A model generated the notes under the pieces. It saw only the letters and a program-made list of their open reading frames with translations, was not told the DNA's origin and made no database searches. This document shows positions 51,355 to 62,948 of a stretch of DNA of 64,000 bases, piece after piece. The stretch comes from Corticium candelabrum (taxonomy: Eukaryota > Porifera > Homoscleromorpha > Homosclerophorida > Plakinidae), in contig NC_085103.1 of NCBI RefSeq assembly GCF_963422355.1, positions 541,682-605,681 of the forward strand. Direction: 5' to 3'. Position numbers and translations under genes: made by a program. Positions within the stretch are counted from its first letter, which is position 1. Every line of letters starts with the position of its first letter.

Positions 51355-54022
51355 TCAAATGCAAATTTTAGAGGGACTTGTATTTGGAGGGAGGATCTCG
51401 AGTTTGGCGCAATTCCTGTCCTTCGGCAGTGTTAGAGCTTGTGTCAATTCGCAATTGTCGTGCCCTGCCAACTCTTCATCGCCCGTTTCCAATTCTTCTT
51501 TGGCAGACCCCCATGCGATCTCCACCTTTTGCTCTTCTTGCAGTATCTCTAACATTTTCTCGTTGACTTTGTTGGGAGCAACACAATGCTGTATAGTAGT
51601 ATCTTTCGACGTGTAGTGTGTAGCGAATTTGTGAAACAAAGATAGTGGACTGCACTCACTGCTTGTCGCAGTTGTAGAAAAATTGGACTAAGTCACTTGT
51701 TTACCGTTGGCGCTGTTGTAGTGGTACTTGGCGTTCCTAAGATCGAATAAACCTTTGCATATGTTGGACGGTGCTTAACGGAATATTGGTTGGACGCTAG
51801 AAGATGTTGGTTGCAGTCTAGAGTGGAGACTTGTATGGTAGTGCCGGTATACCCCATTACTCCGCGTGTATATGCCTTGGATTTGTCTCGATACAACAAC
51901 CATGTTGTCGTGATTGGCTGATGCTAGTACCTTTTGTTACTCGGCTATTGGTTGCAAACATAAGAGTGGGGTCTCGCATGTCGATTTGGAGTGCTCGGAG
52001 AATACAGCTTGGCGAGCTTGGTCTACGTTGCCTGCTTTGGATTGTATTCCATACAGCGAAACCTCGAGTTGAAGTATCCCTCGAGCTTGTACATCAGAGT
52101 TCATGATCGGTTTTTCAAGTATTTGGACAGGGCATTCGCAATAGTACGCGACGTTCTTTCCAAGTATTTCTTTCGCTCCAGTACATTCAATTTGGCATAT
52201 GACTTTGTTGTCAAACTTGCCTTGCCATGCATGATGTCCCAAATGGAGGGCTTCAAAGTAGACAGGACAAACAATGCTTGCCTATGTTGCATTCGTTCTG
52301 CAAGTTCTATTCGGAGTATTTCGAACATTCGTTCCACCTTCGATTGCATCTCAAATGTCTTTGTAGACATCGTGGTTTTGTAGTGGTTATGTCCAAACGC
52401 CTTGGGAAGTCTTGTGAGAAATCTTGGCATACAGCCTAATACTATCGTTTCACAGTCTTTCCAGGCATGTTTGCAGTTTTAGGAAAAGCTCTTCCAAGTC
52501 AATGCAGGCCAAGTTGATGCAGGCTACATCTGTAGTTTAGCTGCTGCACTGGCTTCTGCTTGGTTGTGTGTTTGGAGTTTCTGTTGTAGATTTGTAGTAC
52601 GTCGCATCTTCTTGAATCTATTTTGTTGTATACATGTAGATGGTCCGCAGCTTACATTTGCAATAGTGGCCATGGTCTTTGTTGGTGTAAGGTACCATTG
52701 CTGCATATGCCGAGTAAACCGCTATCTCTACAGATCCTGCTGCAGATAAACCTTTTGCCCATGGGCTGGAACGGAGGAGTTGATGTTTGGCTAGGACGGA
52801 AGAGTTTATGTTTGGCTAGTAGACTCTAAGATACATATTGTCTGTAAAGGCGTCGGATACTGGCTGTATTGTCGTTCGAAGTTTGTCTGCATTGGCGGCG
52901 ATCTTTTCTTAGGTACAGTGCACTTCCGAAATGTTGCTCGCCAGATTGTTGATGTCGCGGTATGCGCTCTCCAATGCTGTGGAGGCCTAGATCGGTTACT
53001 GTTGTGTACTGGTCCATCTTGGAATGGTCTCGATGTAGCAGAAATTTGTAGTGCTATACAGTCTACATATTTTGCATGTCTACAAGCAGTGTTCTGGCTC
53101 TCGTATTCATAGGGATACACAAATCCTACAACTTATATAATGTTAAAAATATACATTTAATCTACACTGTTTCGTGCAGGCTATGTTCTTAGGATTGGAC
53201 TACCGGGTGGAATGCTCCTCTAGAGACTGCATTGTTGGATAGACTGGGGTCAACTATTTTATTATTTTCTTGTTCTTGCGCGTTAGCTCGGTGTTTCGCT
53301 AATATTGCTTCTGTCTCTTTGCTACGAGGCCAGCATTTTGTGCCTCTGCAAGATCTCGTTGTAGTTTGATGTTTCTTTCTCCAGCTCTGCTTGTTACCGT
53401 TCTAGTTTCAGAATATGGGAATTCGTCGCCAGTTGTGCTTCTTTGACATGTTCGGCCTTCTAATTTTGTAGATTCTCCTGTAGTTTGGGTTTTCGGTTTT
53501 CAGCTCTACGATATGGGTCTCCAGCTACTGTCCGGTCATGTGTATATATGGTTTTGCGTTTTGTGTCTATATAGGTCTTGCATTTGGACACCGGTGGCTG
53601 TCCAAGCTTGACCAATCGCTATTACATTGCTATAACACTGGCTTCTATCTCCTCGACTTTTGCTTTGCCCAGACGAAGAACATGTAATTGCTTTTCAAAT
53701 CGGTACAGCAGGTCGGTATGGGATATGGGAGGGGCTTTAACTTTCAATCCTTGCCAATTGGGGAAGATTCTACCTCAACCTACGCTGTATGATCGATTTG
53801 CTTATCGAGTGCTTACATCTCTGGAAAGTAATTCTTTGGACGGTAGGTCTTTTGCACGCGGCTTTGCTCTGTAGCTGCGTATTTGTTCCACCTTTGCGTA
53901 ATTGAATGTACGTGCCTATGGGGACAATTTATGTTTTGCACCATCTGGATGGTGTTCCTATCTTTTGGGAACACCTGATCCAGTGTTACTTTCTCTTGGG
54001 GACATCTTATCGCACTGTTCAT
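51355..54022 (-). pseudogene. unidentified degraded minus-strand coding block
   Basis: Minus-strand open frames follow each other with frameshifts. Near 53530-53270 there is a coiled-coil-like stretch (HIVELKTENPKLQENLQN, then QLATNSHILKLER, QAELEKETSNYNEILQRH) with stops between. At 52430-52101 a 109-codon Lys/Arg-rich frame contains KVERMFEILRIELAERMQH and KSYAKLNVLERKKYLERT. At 51639-51355 lies an acidic frame with EKMLEILQEEQKVEIAW. I know no family with this set. The spacing and decay suggest a former multi-domain mobile or viral-type gene, but that is inference. Confidence 0.3.
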
Positions 54023-54177
54023 ACATCTACAGACACTCTCGACCAGTTTTCCTATACATCTCTAAAGTCACGTTAGCGCACTCAAAGAGTAGCGAACATG
54101 CATGGGTACGGTACTCCGGAGAAAAAATTGCCAACTTGCATGTATTGCAGATATTCAGACGACAGCATAAACTATAG

Positions 54178-55054
54178 CTAAAACTTTCATACTATACGAT
54201 TTGTCACAGATATTATTTCACTCGACTATCATGATCGCAAAGACCACAGCTGTCGCTCTGACAGCGATTCACTATGTGCACACGTCTCGAGATGATTACC
54301 TAAAAGGTTTCGACAAAGTGATCAAGAAACAGCATGCATGTGGTCTAGTAACGGCGTTTACTATACTACTCTTGAATTGAGACTAAGACACTTGTGACAA
54401 TTTCACTTGTCTGTGCATTATAGAATAACCATGCAGTTGTGAGGATATGACAGCGGCGTTCACCATGCAGGAAGCTGCTTATGAGCAGAATAGCTGTACT
54501 GCGAACGCTATGGGGACATACGTTGCAGACAGATTCGCGACCACTTGCTAGCTCGAAAATGGAATCATCATTTTCATTTCACCGTTCATAGTCATGAGAG
54601 AGATGAAGATATATCACCACTGCAGGCGGACTGCAAACTCAAACGATTTGGTGCATGGCTCTTGTTTGCATGCGCAGTGTTTTCATGAACCTGTAAAACC
54701 ATGCATCATTGGCAGATTCTACATACTTGGCTTTAAGCTGCTTGCATATTCGCTGTCAAAGCGCAATCCGTTTACATGACACATTAAAATCATAGATTAA
54801 TGCTATCAATAAATATTCTTCGACCGCTCACCGGCTGTTACTAATTGATTTCAATAACTGTTGAAAAAGGAGCAATTGGTTTCAAACCGGTATTTTCACA
54901 TATAGGCATAGTCTGAAAGTGAGTAACACAAATCGAATGAACGCTGTTCAAACGACTATATAACCAGATTTTCAACAAGCAGGCGCTGCGACGGCATCAG
55001 AAATGAATCGATTTAATATAAACTTGTCAGTAACATTTTAATAAAGAAACAATA
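54178..55054. other. intergenic, nothing recognised
   Basis: AT-rich sequence without a supported gene; only short open frames on either strand. Confidence 0.45.
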
Positions 55055-55810
55055 TAGTGCTAAACCCTCGGCTGTTAGCTTACTAGCGTAGTATGTGTAC
55101 AAGGATGCAAATACGTCATAAGATACAAGACCATGTGGACGTCACTAGACACCACAAGCCAAGATATGTCTAATATTAACCCTAGGCGTAGCAAAGGTTA
55201 TAGTAGTCTCACCAGAAGTAGCGACCGACGCGACGACTGATTCGACGGAAACGACCATGTAAACAACTTTGGAATGTGTAGCGTGCGTTCACTGTTATCG
55301 CTCGTGTACGCGTGTAATCTCGACATAGGATTATTGGAGGTTGTCCGCCAGTCTAGGCGGACTCACACACGACGTTCCAATTTTGATTACTGATCATCAA
55401 AGTCATAGCGAACAGAGAGTAAATGAACCTGCGGCAAAGCCCCGTACTGAAGTGATTTACCGTTAGATGATAAGATCTAGACTGCCTGTCCTTTCTTAGA
55501 CATTTGTATAAACCAGCGTTATTACGCATGGGTGATGTGAACAGATTTACCGTTTGATGATAAGAGTGTCTGACCATCTGTATAAACAACTGTTGTTTCT
55601 AAAAGTGACGTTCACGTGGTGTTAATTTGTGCATGCTTCAAGTTGGTGCATAAAGAACCTCGCTAATCCGAATGGCACCCTGCCTTGCATACCCAGATCC
55701 TATTAAGCCGCCTAAATCGGGTTGCCACAAGCGGTATGTGCGTCTCTTACTACTCTAAATCCTGACTGGTACTGGAAAGGAGTCACATCGTCGCCTAGGG
55801 TTTAGCACTG
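55055..55810. mobile_element. TA-flanked MITE family Y, copy 2
   Basis: Left end TAGTGCTAAACCCTCGGC at 55055 and right end, reversed, CAGTGCTAAACCCTAGGC at 55810 are inverted repeats. Each is flanked by TA (55053-55054 and 55811-55812), the target used by Tc1/mariner and pogo elements. At 756 bp with no open frame it is non-autonomous. Internally it repeats blocks such as ACCGTT(A/T)GATGATAAGA near 55460 and 55549. Confidence 0.7.
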
Positions 55811-56016
55811 TAGTGGTCCCTTTCATCTAAACAGTTTTGTTGTTGTTGACATAGCAACACCAGAGTATACGCATGTTTCTAATCATTTGTGCGTCATTGC
55901 AACGCAGACAATTGGCGGCATTCGCTCTTGTGATAATGAGCGCATGCGCGGTAGCGTGGCGAGTTTGTTGAATCGGTTGTTGGTCACGTAACGGTCGGTG
56001 TTGTACCCTACACGAT

Positions 56017-56363
56017 GCAGAAAACGTGTAGGTTGGATTCGGTGGAAATGCAATCAGAATTTGGAGAGAAACGAAAGCGATAGAAGAGTAAGTTTCGTCG
56101 GCAAGAGATATTCGATTGCTCGAAGCTTTGCGAAGGACGACGATGCATACGGTCTACACAGGACTGGTGTGGGCGTGCGTTTGAATGAACTGGGATGTGC
56201 AGCGTTTGCGTCATCGAGAAATTTTACGCGGGGGTCGACCCCTCGAGAGGGAACCCGGTGCATAAATTTTTTAAATTCTTTTACGCAAACCTTCGCGTGT
56301 GCGTGCCGAGTGTGCGTGCCAACTTCAGTTGCGAACGGACAAAAGACGTGGCCGACAAACGCG

Positions 56364-56429
<66 letters not shown>

Positions 56430-56436
56430 ATTTGAG
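56017..56436 (+). repeat. unknown repeat family X, copy 3 with (CA)n tail
   Basis: Begins GCAGAAAACGTGTAGGTTGG, inside the region shared with copies 1 and 2. It is therefore shorter at its 5' side, as 5'-truncated retroposons are. It ends in a ~60-bp CA array and GACAATTTGAGC, exactly as copy 2. A 145-codon open frame runs through it but matches no known family. Confidence 0.75.
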
Positions 56437-57415
56437 CTTTATATATTAGATATATATATAATAACCGACGATCTGTTTAGTGTGTTTTCATTGCGTTTTC
56501 ATTGCGTTTTCATTGTCCACTGAGTAGCGAAGATAAGAATGTCGAAATTGGAATTAATTAATGTATGAACTAATGGTTAGAAAATGGACAGAACAATAAA
56601 ACTTACGGGAAACTTTGGAGTAAACCGATGACGTACTCATGTCACTATTACATCAACTGTATACGTGTACGGTTCAAGGTGCTTAAACGATACACTTTCG
56701 TTGAATAGCATTTCATGAACAGAAAGAGCTGGTATGAATTCCCACAAGCCAAATTCAAATTAATAAAAAGTTTCTCCAATGGAAAATGTATCTAATGATT
56801 TTCGTCATCGGCGTTCTTTACTGAGAAAATTGCAGCTGCTGATTTATGAATTTGATTAACGATAGGAAAAGTGATATCTCTTTGAACGACAACTGTGGCC
56901 GCTTTCGTGTAGTTTTAAAATAATATATCAAATGCAGATTCAATAATGATGAAATTGCTAAGACATTACAGTTTTTCTTTGACATATTGACTAATGGATA
57001 TCGAGAGAATAGTTGTTTCAATTTTCTACGTATTGTTACCACATGCAAATATCAACGAGCATTGATTATCTAGCTAAAAAATTGGGACTACTTCATCCAA
57101 TTTCTTTTGTAGAGACGGCATTGTACACATGTGCCCAAAGCGTAGATGTGATATGTAAAGAAGTACATAAAACAGATTGAGTAGAAAGGACGTATCTTTG
57201 AAGATGCAACGGTGGGGAAAATTTAGGTCACCTGTCTACGTCATCTTGACTTTGAAAGGTTGAGCAACAACGACTCCAGCATGCATGGATCGTGTTTATC
57301 TAACGATAATACTTTCTATTTCGATCATGTGATTATTTGATAGTACCAGATTGCTCAACATTCTCCAGCCAACAAACGATACAGTTGTGAATCGTAGATA
57401 ATAAGGTGGGCTGGC
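56437..57415. other. intergenic upstream of the lysozyme gene
   Basis: AT-rich, no recognised coding sequence. A 76-codon minus frame at 57048-56818 (Lys- and Leu-rich) has no identifiable domain. Confidence 0.4.
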
Positions 57416-57426
57416 CAAAACGCGTG

Positions 57427-57433
57427 TATATAA
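57427..57433 (+). promoter_or_regulatory. TATA box of the lysozyme gene
   Basis: TATATAAG starts 53 bp before the ATG at 57480. The start of transcription would fall near 57455-57460, giving a 5' UTR of about 20-25 nt. Confidence 0.6.
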
Positions 57434-57479
57434 GTCGATGCATCGAGAGCACTCTATATCATTCATCATCATTATCATC

Positions 57480-58193
57480 ATGCTTCAATTGGCCGTCGTC
57501 TTGATCAATCTCCTTCTATTTGTCAGCTGCAGCAATGATCTTCGTGGGTTACAGAACACGTGGCATCCGAGCTTTGGCGCTAAAAGTAGTAGCAATCTTA
57601 GTAACTGTATATTAATTGACTGTAAGTAATGACGAATCGTTTTAGTTTACTCTCTAACCGATGGATGGGAGTATGCTTCGGCGACAGGAGCAAGGTTTGG
57701 AGGGGTTGCAAAATCTGAACGAGACGTATCATGGGACATTACGCGTCTGAAGGAAGTGAAGTGTAACATCGTAGCGGCGGGTAGATTGACGGGAATCGAT
57801 CCAGCTATTCTGGCCGCCATTGCTAGTCGAGAGTCTGGAGCAGGTTTACGACTTAATTCTAGGGGATACGGCAATTCATTTTCGACAAAGTATGGATACA
57901 TGCAGTTGGATACAAGGCGTTACTATGTTGACACATCAGAAGGGCCTAATGGTCTGGCATACTTTGATCAAGCTGCAGAAGAGTTGAGGTCTGCAATAAT
58001 ATACGTCGAAACCAAGCGCCCCTACTGGGAAAAACCAATGCAAATCAAGGGAGGAATAGCTGCTTACGACGTCGGCATCAACAACTATAGTGTGTCGGCG
58101 GCAAGTACCATTGACATTGGAACAACTAATCACGACTATTCTAATGATGTCTTAGCTCGAGCAAAGTACCTCAGAAGCAAGGGAATATTTTAG
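57480..58193 (+). CDS. LYG: goose-type (g-type) lysozyme, secreted
   Basis: Two exons, best read as 57480-57600 and 57646-58193 (stop TAG), 222 aa with a 45-nt intron. A donor at 57622 would also keep phase but gives only a 24-nt intron. The enzyme hydrolyses the beta-1,4 bond between N-acetylmuramic acid and N-acetylglucosamine of bacterial peptidoglycan (GH23). Residues 1-18 form a signal peptide (hydrophobic LQLAVVLINLLLFVS), so the protein should be secreted. The catalytic Glu is at about 103 in IASRESGAG. Other family blocks: KYGYMQLDTRRY, IKGGIAAYDVGINNY, and DIGTTNHDYSNDVLARAKYL near the C-terminus. Only one Cys remains in the mature part near residue 80, unlike disulphide-rich vertebrate forms. 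Possible role in immune defence or in digesting bacterial food. Confidence 0.93.
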
Positions 58194-58454
58194 CTAAAAC
58201 TTTTTGCTCGTAGCACCGACGGTATTACAATTAGAGTGTGCAAAGAAGGCAAACAAGCAATTTTTTCTTATTAAGATATAGAAATCAGTTGCATTTGCAT
58301 GAGTAGAGGTGTGTGTACTGTGGAACAGCATTATTATTAATGAGCTCTGAAATTCAAAGACTCTGTATTTCAGTTTTTCTAACGCTCCTTGTATTGCTGC
58401 TGTTGGTGACAACGGAACGTTTCACTGGATATAGATTTAATCATGAACGGTTTC
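58194..58454. other. 3' flank between lysozyme and gypsy element
   Basis: About 260 bp of non-coding sequence holding the lysozyme 3' UTR. No clear AATAAA seen; ATTATTAAT-type sequence only. Confidence 0.4.
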
Positions 58455-58549
58455 TGTAGTAACTCTGATTCTTGCACTATACAAACCCGCGCTCCACGTT
58501 GTCGCTACCTACTGCGCAGACTCCGCCACACCTCACGTGCTCCACTACA
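58455..58549 (-). repeat. 3' LTR of the gypsy element
   Basis: Ninety-five bp, TG...CA on both strands, matching 61443-61534 with a handful of differences and a few indels. Very short for an LTR. Confidence 0.85.
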
Positions 58550-58559
58550 TCCCTTCCTT

Positions 58560-61465
58560 GCTAACATTAGAAGTCCCTCTACTGAACAACGTCCTTACTT
58601 GACTTACTAAAAATCTACAGTCTATCGGTGGTTTAGAGATCCGTGTTGATCTCCGTAAGACCGGCGACACTGGCGGTGTCACTGTGCTTTCGGTTTCCTC
58701 CCTGAGTGATTGCTCATCCCTACTTGGCGGGGTCTCCTTAGGCAATGCTCTTCCACTTGCTATCTCCGTTCCGTCATCTCATTCTTTATGGCTTGACTGA
58801 ACGAAAGCTGGTAATGCGGTAGCATCCTGCAGCTGACCTTCTTTCCTGCTAATCTAGAGCGAGTCTGGTCTTGATGCCGCCTGACTACTGTTCCATTTGG
58901 AAACAGGTCCAGTCTTCTCCAGTATTGCACCCAGCAGCCATCTTGGACCTCTGCTAAAATTACGTATATAGACGTGCTGTCCTTCTTCAAATATCCTATC
59001 CTTGTACATCTTGTAATGGTCGTGTTTCTGTTGTTGTTGTTGTTTTTTGTTGTTTCTGTATGGTTTTCTGAAACAAATTGGGATGTAAGAGATCGAACCG
59101 ACTGCGCGGTCTCCTCCCCATCAAGAGAAATGCGAGAGTTTCTCCTGTTGTCGCATGTGGTGTCAGTACCTTGCCCTCGAGTGAGCCATACTCATTTTCC
59201 ATTTTCTCCATTGCTTCTTTTAATGTCTGAACTGCTCGTTCCGCCAAGTCGTTCGAGGAGGGGTGGTACAGAGCGGATGTCGCGTCTGTGATCCCGTTTC
59301 TCTTCATAAGCTTTGCAAATTCTTCGCTCATGAATACCAACCCGTTTTTTCGGCGACCATCAAGCTAGGTAAACCATTTGTCGCAAACATGCTTTGCAAT
59401 ATTTTGACGGTAGCATGCGCTGTTGCTGCATTCATTGGATGAACTTCCAACCATTTGGAAAACGCATCAACCAGGATGAGAAACCATCTGCCCCTAAAGG
59501 GGCCAGCGAGTCCATATGTAACCGAGCCCATGGCCATTCTGGGTTTACCCAGGGGTGCAACGGCGCTTCCGGTGGTGCCTTTCTGTGAGCATGGGACATG
59601 TCACACAATTTAGCGACCCGCTCCAACGTCTGGTCTAAGTTGAGACACCATAGGTAGCTTCTGGCTAAGCTTCTTATTAGGGAGCTCCCTCGATGTGCTA
59701 TGTGTAGTTCTTTTTAAAACTTGTTTTCTTGCCTGGGGTGGCACCACTACTCGAGTTCCCCATAACATGCAGCCTTCTAACACGCTCAACTCGTTGCGTC
59801 GATTACAGTACGTCCGCAACGCTGGATCATCCAGCTCCTGCGGCCAGCCACTAAGAACATGGTTCAACACTTTCGATAGAATGGGATCTTTTTCCGTCCA
59901 ACGGCGAATCTGTAAGGTCGTGACCGGCTCAGCTGCTGTGACTTCCAGTATGTGCACAGACAATACCGCATCACACGGGTCATACGTAGAAGCTGCGCAT
60001 GTTCCTGTTGGTAAACGACTCAAGGCATCCGTGTTCGCATTGGTTACTCCCTTACGGTAGACAAGGGTGTAGCGATACCAGGCCAACATCAAGGCCCAAC
60101 GTTGCATTCATCCTGATGCCATGACCGGTACACCCTTCTTTTTACCCAATAGCGTGACCAGTGGTTTGTAGTCCATGTAGATCAGAAACTCCCTCGCGCA
60201 GAGGTACGGTAAAACTTTCAAATTCCAAAAGCAATGGCTAGCGCCTCCTTGTCTATTTGCGCGTAGCCGACCTCGGCTGGTGCCAAATTTTGCGACGCAA
60301 AAGCAATAGGTTTTCAAACCCGTCCAAAAATCGGTGAGATAAGACTGCACCGACCCCATAAGGGGATGCGTCACGCGCCAGCGACAGCTCCAATTTGGAG
60401 TCAAAATGAATCAGGATGTTGTCCGAGTGCGCGGCTGATACTCCAAACGGTAGTCTGTCATTCCTAAGTAACCCCACCTGCATATTGATCACGACTTATT
60501 CCTTGGATTGGTTATCTAAGGCTACCCGCTGGTACGCCTGACTCAGCTCCAATTTCGTGAATTTTTGTCTCCTGACAAGCTGGAAAATATGTTCTCTATT
60601 CGTGGCAATGGGTACATATCACGCTTAACGGATTGATCAACAGTCTGGAGTCACCGCAAATTCGAACTGTACCATTCTGTTTCATTACCGGTACAATGGG
60701 TGCTGCCCATTCCGAGGATGTTACCGGCTCTATCGTACATGCACCCTCTTCTCGTAGCTTCTCTCTTCAGCTCCGCCTCCACCATCGCCTTGTATGCGTG
60801 ACCTCACCAAGTGAGCTCCCTTGCAACAAATCATTTTAGTTTAACGTTTTCTACTACCTCTCCTTGCGTTCGGTGAACCACGTCATCCGATTTCTGCCAC
60901 GATGCAGTCAGGCTAGGTCCCCAGATTTCCTCGGAATTCCTTTCTGCTGTTTCCATAGCGCGCTATCTTCTTCATGTCAAGTCGAACTTGAAATTCTTTT
61001 GTAGCAGACGATTCTGGATACGAGGGAGAGTAACACCACACACCAACCTGTCTCGTAGCATATCGGAGAGGGTCTCTCCAAGCTCGCAATCCTGTGACAG
61101 TCGTCTCAAGTCTGCTGCGAACGCTTGAATCGACTCACCGTCTCGCCTGTTCATGCTGTAAAATCGGAACTGCCTCAGAGTACTCGACTTTTTTCGGTGG
61201 AAATGGTCTTTCACCTTGTCGACTATCGCTCGACTGCGTTTGGCTTTTCTGTCTCCAACAGACTCCTGATCAACTTGTATGTTTTTGCCCCACATATGCT
61301 CAGCAGCACTGCTCTCTGCTGGGTCGCCTCCTCAATCTTGTTTGCCGCGAAGTAGAACGCCAACCTTTCGACGTAATGTTCCCACTCGTCATTGTCGTCG
61401 TCATGGCTCTGCTCTGCACACGTGAATACGCCTCGTCGCCAATGTAGTAACTCTGATTCTTGCAC
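58560..61465 (-). pseudogene. gypsy gag-pol remnant
   Basis: In element order: gag capsid-like region (WEHYVERLAFYFAANKI, then FHRKKSSTLRQFRFYSM and FAADLRRLSQDC) at 61440-60980, without a zinc knuckle or protease. The RT fingers follow (YPLPRIENIFQLV, FTKLELSQAYQRV, where the usual catalytic KLD is KLE). NDRLPFGVSAA then runs straight into the RNase H (LELSLARDASPYGVGAVLSH), so the YxDD segment is deleted. Next are TNANTDALSRLP and an integrase with LHMDSLAPLG, SEEFAKLMKRNGI and ALYHPSSNDLAERAVQ (last catalytic Glu). The C-terminus has RRSTRISKPP. Not functional. Confidence 0.88.
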
Positions 61466-61534
61466 TATACAAACCAGCCCTTCACGTTGTCGTTAACTAC
61501 TGCGCAGACTCCGCCACGCCCTACGTGCTCTACA
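61443..61534 (-). repeat. 5' LTR of the gypsy element
   Basis: Ninety-two bp copy of the 58455-58549 repeat; on the minus strand it precedes the primer-binding-type sequence and gag. Confidence 0.85.
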
Positions 61535-62948
61535 GTTCTAGTAGTGTAGCAGAGCAAGTGGCTACATTGTGGATTTACAATGTACAGCAAAGTATAGGTC
61601 GGTGACATAAAGAAAGTACGATAATTGTGAATTACGCGCTATTTCGACGCGTGAAACGTTAACGAACTACACTATTTTTAGGCAAATTCACGAGTAGTAA
61701 CATCAAGGTCTCTCTATGTCAATTCAAACTTCTGTTTGTAGTCTCATCATGTTCACGTTATGGTGACCTTATTCTTGTTATCGTCACATAATGCTGGTGT
61801 GATTTCAAATCAAATTTGATCATCGTTACAGTAAATTTGATTAGCGTCACATTATTTCTTAATCGATCAATTCAAACGTTCACAACCTTCAAATTTACAT
61901 AACACCAAAGCTAATTTTTTAGTGATTTCAACTTACTAACCGTCACATGAATTTTGGACTATAGCGAAACAATTGTGGTGTGTCGATTAACATGAAGAAA
62001 ACGTCAAATAAAATTTCGCGAAAAGCCAGCATTCTGCCCAAGTTTCTAACAAGTATACAATGGATGGACAAGTACAATGAATATACAAGTACAATGGATG
62101 TACAAGTACAATGAATGTACAAAAGCATGTGAAAATGTAGCGGCAAATATTCCGAAAGATACACGAGACTGCAGCTAACTGCAAAGTAAGTACAGTTTTC
62201 GTCAGTACAGTACGTACTGTCAGATCCCAGGATCCATTTAGAAAAAGAACGTCAGCAATCCTTTCTCCTTAGACAATGGCGTAAGGCAATGAGGCAGTTG
62301 CTTCCCTAACAAAAATAGGCGTGGTCTTGTCACGTGTCCGCATAACTAAAATGGGAGATAAGTTAAGTAGGTTTTTTAGAAATTCATGTTGAAACTGAGA
62401 CGCCAAAAACTAGAAATAATTATGATAGTTGTTATGGCTACATGGATTCCAGCGTTTCACTCGAAATGATGCTAAAAATATTTGGGATGTGCTGACAGAG
62501 TTGACGGAGAACATACAGGCACTTAGTGTCTGTTGTTGACGCTTTAATTTGTGGCTGTAGCAAAAGATTACTTTAACAGAGTGTACTATTTTATAGTGAC
62601 GGTAAGCTATGCTGAGGAGTTTTGGTAACGGGGGTGGGAATCACATATCACATCACCGGTGATATGGTAGCCTCTAGACGTGTACCAAAACACCGTGACA
62701 CCTGTGCCGTTAGGCATTTTTCAGTTTTTAATAAAGACATGCACGCATGCCATCGTTTCATAACAACGCCACTGCCGGTATCAACCGTTTGTTGTTATTG
62801 CATTTGCCAACAATTTACCTTGCATAATTAAAACGGAGCCATAGTTTCATCGCAATTGTTCTAGTATGCAACGGAGACTATATTATGCATAACCATACCG
62901 TAAGTGCATGTGAAAAAAGACTACGTAAAATGTATGCATTACTTGTTC
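61535..62948. other. intergenic, no recognised gene
   Basis: AT-rich. A short run of GTACAA(T)G(G/A)ATGTACAAGTA units near 62055-62120 is the only structure seen. Confidence 0.45.
62055..62120 (+). repeat. short tandem run of ACAATG(G/A)ATGTACAAGT units
   Basis: About four imperfect 15-17-bp units (ACAATGGATGGACAAGT, ACAATGAATATACAAGT, ACAATGGATGTACAAGT, ACAATGAATGTACAA). Minisatellite-like. Confidence 0.75.

Larger units (their letters stand above)
58455..61534 (-). mobile_element. gypsy (Ty3)-type LTR retrotransposon, short LTRs, internally deleted
   Basis: Direct repeats of 95 bp (58455-58549) and 92 bp (61443-61534) start TG and end CA, as LTRs do. Between them on the minus strand are gag, part of reverse transcriptase, RNase H and integrase, all frameshifted. 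The total is only 3.08 kb. Just inside the upstream LTR the minus strand reads TTGGCGACGAGGCG, a primer-binding-type sequence common in metazoan gypsy elements. Flanking pentamers (GTTTC and GTTCT) are not a clean target duplication. Confidence 0.88.

Noticed and set aside
57622..57645. 24-nt intron in the lysozyme gene
   Set aside because: An upstream donor at 57601 gives a 45-nt intron in the same phase, closer to other short introns here, so the extreme value is not needed.
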